From: Brachionus koreanus
Taxonomy: Eukaryota > Rotifera > Eurotatoria > Ploima > Brachionidae
Assembly (NCBI GenBank): GCA_016987375.1
Contig: PJRA01000519.1
Coordinates: forward strand, 1,321,720-1,332,945
Length of the DNA stretch: 11,226 nt
Reading direction: 5' to 3'
Below, one piece after another: positions 6,790 to 11,226 of the stretch (the stretch's first letter is position 1; each line of letters begins with the position of its first letter). The notes beneath the pieces are model-generated. The model did not search any database, was not told where the DNA came from, and was given only the letters and a program-made list of their open reading frames with translations. Made by a program: the position numbers and the translations under genes.

Positions 6790-7470
6790 GAAATTCAAAT
6801 GATTCTCCAAAAGGCAGTGAACAGAATCATTGAATACTGCAACAAATTGGGATTCAAAATTAATGAAAAGAAAACCTGTTATACAACAAACACAAAATCA
6901 ACAGAATTCTATATGCATCACTCATAAGATCACTATTCGATTACTGTTTTGTGATTCTTCAATCAAGTACTCAGAAGATAAAATCTGAAATGCAAAATGC
7001 AAAATCTTATCCTGAGAATCATCAAATATTTTCCAAAGAAGACAAGGATCATAACAATCCACAAAGAGCTAAGAATCAATTTGATTGATGACAGAGCTAC
7101 CAAGCTTTTTTCGAAATTAATCTCCACTAGGAAAAATCATGAATTAATAGCCCGGGAGATCCAGTACTTTATGATTGAAAGACCTCATACAGCTAAAAAA
7201 ACACTGACAAAAATAGAAGAACTAGAAGATATTAAACTAACTTATTCCACATCCAACATAAAGCCTAGATCTTTCTTTTTCTGATAATTTTCTTGTTTTC
7301 TCAATGTCTTTTTTTCTTAGGTAGAGGACGGTATTCTATTAATTAAGACCAATTTGAAGAAAGAGAAGGGTGTTGTGAGTTTTTTTTTGGCTCTAAAAGC
7401 CGTGAATGTTCCCAGAGAGAAATTGAACTAAACTAGCTGATAGATAAAAGATGATAATGGTTTATATTTT
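6790..7470 (+). mobile_element. Jockey-like LINE, 3' portion (RT thumb, C-terminal domain, 3' UTR)
   Basis: The readable element starts with EIQMILQKAVNRIIEYCNKL at about 6790 and GFKINEKKTCYTT (to about 6890), the RT thumb motif of jockey-like LINEs. It then jumps to LIRSLFDYCFVILQSSTQKI (about 6922-6984) and LRIIKYFPKKTRIITIHKEL, the ORF2 C-terminal region; the roughly 120 residues normally between them are deleted. The last coding frame (6997-7284) is followed by about 190 bases of non-coding 3' sequence with GGCT-CTAAA-AGCC and a GAT-rich tail (GATAGATAAAAGATGATAAT, about 7438-7459). The exact 3' end and any target-site duplication were not determined. It could be the other end of the 345-2875 element or a separate copy. 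Confidence 0.75.
6997..7284 (+). pseudogene. LINE ORF2 C-terminal domain remnant
   Basis: This 95-codon open frame ends at TGA 7282-7284 and belongs to the LINE, not to a host gene. Residues NLILRIIKYFPKKTRIITIH, then KELRINLIDDRATKLFSKLI, and NHELIAREIQYF match the conserved basic helical region that follows RT in jockey-like ORF2. Its ATG is incidental: the preceding part of the same protein (IRSLFDYCFVILQSSTQKIK) lies in another frame just upstream, so a frameshift near 6985-6997 separates them. The C-terminus (KPRSFFF) probably lies close to the original ORF2 end. Confidence 0.75.
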
Positions 7471-7479
7471 AAAGATTGG

Positions 7480-9058
7480 CTAAATGTTGCTTCTTTTTAT
7501 TGATAAATTAAAAAAATAAAATGAAAAATTTTTAGACACAACAATAATTTTTAAGCATTTAGTTGGCATTTTTATCAGTGTCTTTGATATATTATTATGT
7601 TGTGCTCATGGTTCTTATGAAAATGAAATTTAATATAAAAGTATGGGATTATATTTTTTAATGTGTGTATTGATCTCAATTTTCAACATCGTCGTTATTT
7701 TTTTACTTCGCTTAGTAACTTTGTTTGACACACAATTATCTGCTTATTAAGCCCCGTCAGTGCTAGCTTGTTCCTCGCAATTATAAAATAAGTAATTGAT
7801 GTATCTGATTTTAACAGGTTGATTAAGCAAGATTCATAATTTTTGAAAATTCTTCTCCTTTGGAAAATAACTAGACACTTTAAAAAGTATATTATACTTG
7901 AAGTCCAAAATCTCAGGATTGGAATAACTTTATGATATCGCAGACCCCTCGAAAATTAGCTAAAGAGCTAAAGAATTTTACAAATAATACTCAAAAGTCA
8001 ATTTGACTTGGTGATATATTTGAAAGCTCATAAAAGTTAAAAACCAAGAATTTAAGCAAACTAAATTTTTGACACTTTTTGGGCTTAGAGAAGTTCTATC
8101 ATCTGTAATTGTTTAACCAGTTGCTGAAAATGTTTTTTTCTGATGGAACACTGGTTGGACTAATACTATACTTTACTGTTAGAAAAAAAGTTTATTTAAA
8201 GTTTTTTAAAAATTATGATTTGTCAAGCCATAAAAAGTTAAACTCAAAAAAAATCAATTCATTTTTTTGTCTTTTTTTTTTAAATAATTATAAATTAAAA
8301 GTTTTTTAAAAAATTCTAAAATTTCAAATTTATATAGTAATAAAGTAAAGCTTTTATGATCGATTAAATTAAAAATCATGGTTTTTAATATTTAATTTAC
8401 AAGTATCAAAAAAGTTCAAAACCGGTTGAATCAGAACCGCTCTTAAAACCAGTTCTAAAATTCAAACCGGTCTAGCAGGTCTAGAAGATTGTATATTAAA
8501 ATTCATAAAAGCACAAGTAAATGTATTAAAAAAAAATTGACTTTGGTGATTTACACTTGGTGTTGTTTTTCAATCTTGACGGAACGGTTTTATGGCATAC
8601 CTCAAATTTGACCCATTTTAGTCTTTAACAATTAAAAGGCCGGTGTCAATTTGACAACTTTTTTTATGCTCTATATCTTTGGGACTGTTCTTTAGATTTC
8701 CAAAAATCCAAATTTATTTTAAAAAATTTTTTCATAGTAACAAATTCAGAAACTTTTAGATGTCTATGAATGACCATTTATAAGACATATGAGCAAAAAG
8801 ATTTGATCCTTTGAGTATTAAGCAAATATTGGATTATTTTTGATCCGATTTTAGACGGATTTGAGTTAAATAATATATGGGTTTCTTTAAAAATTTCAAG
8901 AACATAATATTTGAGCTTTTATTAGTCAATAAAAATGTATAGAAAAACAATTGATATAAAAGAATATTTTGATTTTGTTGCAATAATGATACAGTAGAAC
9001 AATTTACAATTTAATATTTCTTAAAAATTTTCAATATACTAAAATTTGTACAAATTGT
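7480..9058. other. Long intergenic A+T-rich region
   Basis: About 1.6 kb without a supportable gene. A 66-codon Lys/Phe/Asn-rich plus frame at 8109-8309 has the composition expected of background DNA. Minor features are a small GC pocket at 7749-7780, a 6-bp hairpin TTAGCT-AAAG-AGCTAA at 7956-7971, a degenerate repeat cluster at 8415-8484, and a 5-bp ATCCG/CGGAT stem at 8843-8860. Confidence 0.5.
8415..8484. repeat. Degenerate short repeat cluster (ACCGGTT-type)
   Basis: Four spaced units read TTCAAAACCGGTT (8415-8427), AGAACCGCTC (8433-8442), TTAAAACCAGTTC (8443-8455) and TTCAAACCGGTCTAG (8461-8475), followed by CAGGTCTAG (8476-8484). Spacing is about 14-18 bases. The common core (A)AACCGGTT is self-complementary, so the cluster can fold several ways. 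It is probably a decayed minisatellite or part of a small DNA transposon; no terminal repeats were found to decide. Confidence 0.45.
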
Positions 9059-9059
9059 T

Positions 9060-9065
9060 TTTATT
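9060..9065 (-). promoter_or_regulatory. Poly(A) signal overlapping the F-box stop codon
   Basis: On the minus strand the gene ends TGAATAAAAAC: the A of the TGA stop (9065-9067) is the first base of a perfect AATAAA. Cleavage 10-30 bases further would leave a 3' UTR of only about 20-35 bases, in keeping with a compact gene. Confidence 0.55.
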
Positions 9066-10012
9066 CAAATAGTCAAATTGAACTTAACAGTTGAGTTGGT
9101 TATTTTTACACCATGATATCCAGCCCAATATTGGGTATCTTTGCCGCCATGATGAAACAAAATGTACCTCAAATTATCTGGATAATTTTCAAGGACATGA
9201 TAAAACTTGTGCCACTTTCCATTGTTGTATTGACTAATGATATGATCAAAAGAAATTGTGTAAATACTAGCCAAATCTTCGTCAAACAAACTGACTCGAA
9301 TGTGATACTCAGCATCACAGTCGTGTCTTCCTGAATAGAAATCTATAATCTCAATCTTAGGCTTTAGTTTAACAATTACATTGCGGTCAACTCCTTCACT
9401 GATTAAATCTATTATTTGATATTTAGATCCCATGAAATGGGACGTGGCAAATTTTGTCAGCTTTCTACTTTCACTATCAAAGACTGGCTGCGATCCGTTG
9501 TTTTCCGTTTCGATCAAAAAGCCGTTCGACTCGCTTGTATTGCGTATCGATTTGAAAAGACTTACTTGAAAGCTGTTCAAATTGGCCATGTCAAGGTAGC
9601 CATTTTGATTGTTGATTTCGTAATTAGAATTTTGCTCAAAGCAAAAATTCGGCTTGAACGCCCAGCACTCAAAATTTTTCTCTCCGCAAGGATTTTTGAT
9701 CAAATTTTTGGCATACGGATTGCGAAAGTATAAATTTTTGGGCAAATAGCAGTCATCTGAGTTTAAATATTTGATTAGCTCGAAATTTGCTTTTGAGTCA
9801 TAGAGCAATTTTTCTGTCCAAAACGAACTCGAATCTATCAAATGCTTCCATTTTTTACAAGTCACAATGACCGATTGACACAATTCTCTAGCTGGTATAT
9901 TCAAAAATATTAGTGTCAAAATTTCATTTGGCAATTCATTGATTGACAGAGAATTTTTTTTGTTTTTTTTGTTTTCTTGAATTTTCAAGGCATTAATTAG
10001 TATTTGAAACAT
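9065..10012 (-). CDS. F-box protein with C-terminal FBA domain (FBXO2/6/44-like)
   Basis: This intact 315-residue single-exon ORF is read from ATG at 10010-10012. Residues 23-68 form an F-box (SINELPNEILTLIFLNIP...WKHLIDSSSFWTEKL), the Skp1-binding element of SCF ubiquitin ligases. Residues about 92-313 form an F-box-associated (FBA) domain: YFRN...NLIKNPCGEKNFECW (95-117), SHFMGSKYQIIDLISEGV (191-208), GRHDCDAEYHIRVSLFDED (228-246), and the C-terminal block RYILFHHGGKDTQYWAG then YHGVKITNSTV (282-309), matching the HGGxDTQxWAGxxG signature of FBXO2, FBXO6, FBXO17, FBXO27 and FBXO44. Vertebrate members are cytosolic; several bind high-mannose N-glycans on misfolded glycoproteins for degradation. 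The aromatic pair near DTQYW lies in the region used for glycan contact in FBXO2, but glycan binding here is inference. Length and domain order match the family. Plus-strand ORFs across it are shadows. Confidence 0.9.
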   Translation of the reverse strand: MFQILINALKIQENKKNKKNSLSINELPNEILTLIFLNIPARELCQSVIVTCKKWKHLIDSSSFWTEKLLYDSKANFELIKYLNSDDCYLPKNLYFRNPYAKNLIKNPCGEKNFECWAFKPNFCFEQNSNYEINNQNGYLDMANLNSFQVSLFKSIRNTSESNGFLIETENNGSQPVFDSESRKLTKFATSHFMGSKYQIIDLISEGVDRNVIVKLKPKIEIIDFYSGRHDCDAEYHIRVSLFDEDLASIYTISFDHIISQYNNGKWHKFYHVLENYPDNLRYILFHHGGKDTQYWAGYHGVKITNSTVKFNLTI

Positions 10013-10440
10013 CTAAATAAATTTTAAAAATAATTTAAAAAAAATAGACTTGGATATTTTGTATCCAGAAAAAATCAAAAATAGTGAAAAAAACTTATAT
10101 TTTGTGAAAAAAAATTTTTTTCTTTGTTAATTGATCAAGATAATAATTTTATAAAATTAATTTGTAAAAATTATCGATCAAAGTTTAAACAAAAATATAT
10201 TTTTAATTCTTTTATAAAATTTTTCCAAAAAAGGAATCTATTAATTATTAAAAGAGTTTCAAAAGCCATACACACAAACTTTTTCTTTATTTTTACAAAT
10301 GTATTAAATGACACAACGGCTATATCCGCTATTTTTATTTGATTGTTTATGAAATATTTTTATTAAAATATGGAAAACAGCAAATTTTACTTCAATTTTT
10401 AATAAAGGTAGTAACAATTTAATGTAGATTTTTTTGATAA
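10013..10440. other. A+T-rich upstream region of the F-box gene
   Basis: This is the likely promoter and leader side of the minus-strand F-box gene. On the minus strand, T-rich runs and AAATATAAG (about 10095-10103) could serve as core promoter, and TTTTAAAATTTATTTAG directly abuts the ATG. A 72-codon plus frame at 10124-10342 is Lys/Ile/Phe/Asn-rich with no recognisable domain and is not annotated as a gene. Confidence 0.4.
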
Positions 10441-10447
10441 ACAAAAA

Positions 10448-10664
10448 ATGTTTGTAAGATCTCCGAAGGCTCAACTTAGCACATTAGCACAGCTTATTAA
10501 CGAATATGACAAATGACAATAGAATCACATTGTTAAAGTTAACTGATTTTATGGTAAGAAAGATCAGAGCTGATCTATCTCAAATCTTTAAAATTTTAAA
10601 TAAATTTGAATTAATTAAATTAATAAATAAAATAAACTTCCTTCTAATCAAGTTATTCAAATAA
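10448..10664 (+). other. Two short overlapping ORFs, possible gene remnant
   Basis: ATG at 10448 opens 22 residues (MFVRSPKAQLSTLAQLINEY, then DK) to TGA at 10514-10516, with a composition unlike its surroundings. ATG at 10506 in another frame opens 52 residues (MTNDNRITLLKLTDFMVRKI, then RADLSQIFKIL) to TAA at 10662-10664; its last half drifts into Lys/Ile/Asn background. They could be one former coding stretch split by a frameshift near 10510, or an exon ending at the donor-like GTAAGA at 10552. No product was recognised. Confidence 0.2.
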
Positions 10665-10724
10665 ACAATAACAAATATAGAATAGATGGAACAAAAATAA
10701 TTATATTTATCAATTTTAAGTGTC

Positions 10725-10777
10725 GGTTAAACTCAAAAAAAAATGATTTTACTTCTACAGCTTGTAGAAATTTAACC
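10725..10777. repeat. Nested inverted repeat / hairpin
   Basis: An outer 7-bp stem GGTTAAA (10725-10731) pairs with TTTAACC (10771-10777). An inner 7-bp stem TTCTACA-GCT-TGTAGAA (10753-10769) is placed asymmetrically inside it. No gene, terminator role or transposon end was established. Confidence 0.4.
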
Positions 10778-10779
10778 CG

Positions 10780-11226
10780 TCTGGTTCGTATTATTTTTTT
10801 ATTACTAATTTAATAATAATTTTTTATAATAAATTAAAATTAATTTAAATATATTGAAATTTAACAGTTTTAAAGATCGAATTGATCATGACAATAAGGA
10901 TCATTATCAAAACTCTCAAATATGGCAATGATATAAAATACTTAGTTATTTTACTTCCTAAAATTTTTTTAAATTCAGTTATAATTAAAAAACAAAAATT
11001 TTTGATAAAATTTATCTTTAAAGCTTACTGGCACATAATTATACTTTATAAATATTGAATAAATTTGTAAATTATTCTTTTATTTTTAAAGAGACATAAC
11101 AAAAATTGTTTAAATGAACTTAAATGGTGCATTTTTAAAAGTAGAATGCTTCAAAATTATTTAATAAAAACTCTATATTTTGTTAAAATTTTGAAATTTT
11201 TATTTGATTCTATTCTCTTAATTAGC
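10780..11226. other. Gene-free A+T-rich right flank
   Basis: Nothing could be supported on either strand to the window end. Confidence 0.5.

Noticed and set aside
6704..6802. 32-codon plus ORF starting MEFPINFELVGDN
   Set aside because: Composition is plausible, but it is short, overlaps the LINE junction and has no supporting promoter or homology.
8109..8309. 66-codon plus ORF
   Set aside because: Lys/Phe/Asn-rich translation typical of A+T-rich background; a faint FSDGT resemblance to MULE transposases was not supported by neighbouring residues.
9113..9733. Two plus-strand ORFs (9113-9334 and 9416-9733)
   Set aside because: Antisense shadows of the intact F-box/FBA gene.
10124..10342. 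72-codon plus ORF
   Set aside because: Background composition and no domain; sits in the likely promoter of the minus-strand F-box gene.
1..11226. tRNA, rRNA, spliced-leader RNA gene, CRISPR array or LTR element
   Set aside because: Looked for on both strands; no convincing cloverleaf, leader sequence, spaced repeat array or paired LTR was seen.

Overview
The window looks like nuclear DNA from a small invertebrate animal. The background is very A+T-rich (roughly three quarters A+T by eye), long stretches hold no gene, there is no bacterial-style operon, and there are decayed non-LTR retrotransposons plus one intact single-exon F-box/FBA gene. FBA-domain F-box proteins are an animal family. 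The wording of the LINE proteins, the compact gene and the base composition suggest a monogonont rotifer such as Brachionus; that assignment is inference.

Layout. 1-341 (minus) is the reverse-transcriptase middle of a CR1/L2-like LINE that runs off the left edge. Head-to-head with it, about 345-2875 (plus) is the 5' part of a second, jockey-like LINE: ORF1 with degenerate CCHC knuckles, an AP-endonuclease and the first RT block, broken by several frameshifts. The RT core is missing here. The thumb and C-terminal end of a jockey-like LINE reappear at about 6790-7470 (plus), so about 3.9 kb of other DNA lies between them, either inserted into one element or separating two copies.

That 3.9 kb is the least ordinary part. 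It holds a decayed minus-strand coding stretch resembling a FLYWCH zinc finger (about 3463-3832), a 45-residue ORF with a CxxC-x16-CxxC pattern (4299-4436), a plus-strand island of about 45% G+C (4649-4765), a second GC-rich island of uncertain strand (5321-5505), and a compact candidate gene for a 36-residue protein (6058-6168). That last ORF has a TATA box upstream, a poly(A) signal downstream and a C-terminus ending in a Cys-Cys pair.

7480-9060 is intergenic, with one degenerate ACCGGTT-type repeat cluster. 9065-10012 (minus) is the one confidently intact gene, a 315-residue F-box protein with a C-terminal FBA domain (FBXO2/6/44-like), expected to act as a substrate-recognition subunit of an SCF ubiquitin ligase. 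Its stop codon overlaps its poly(A) signal, and a splice-acceptor-like TTTATTTAG abuts its ATG. 10013-11226 is A+T-rich flank with a doubtful pair of short overlapping ORFs and a nested hairpin. No tRNA, rRNA, CRISPR array or LTR element was seen. I see no evidence that the host genes here work as one pathway; the window is best read as one host gene, a few candidate microprotein loci and transposon debris.
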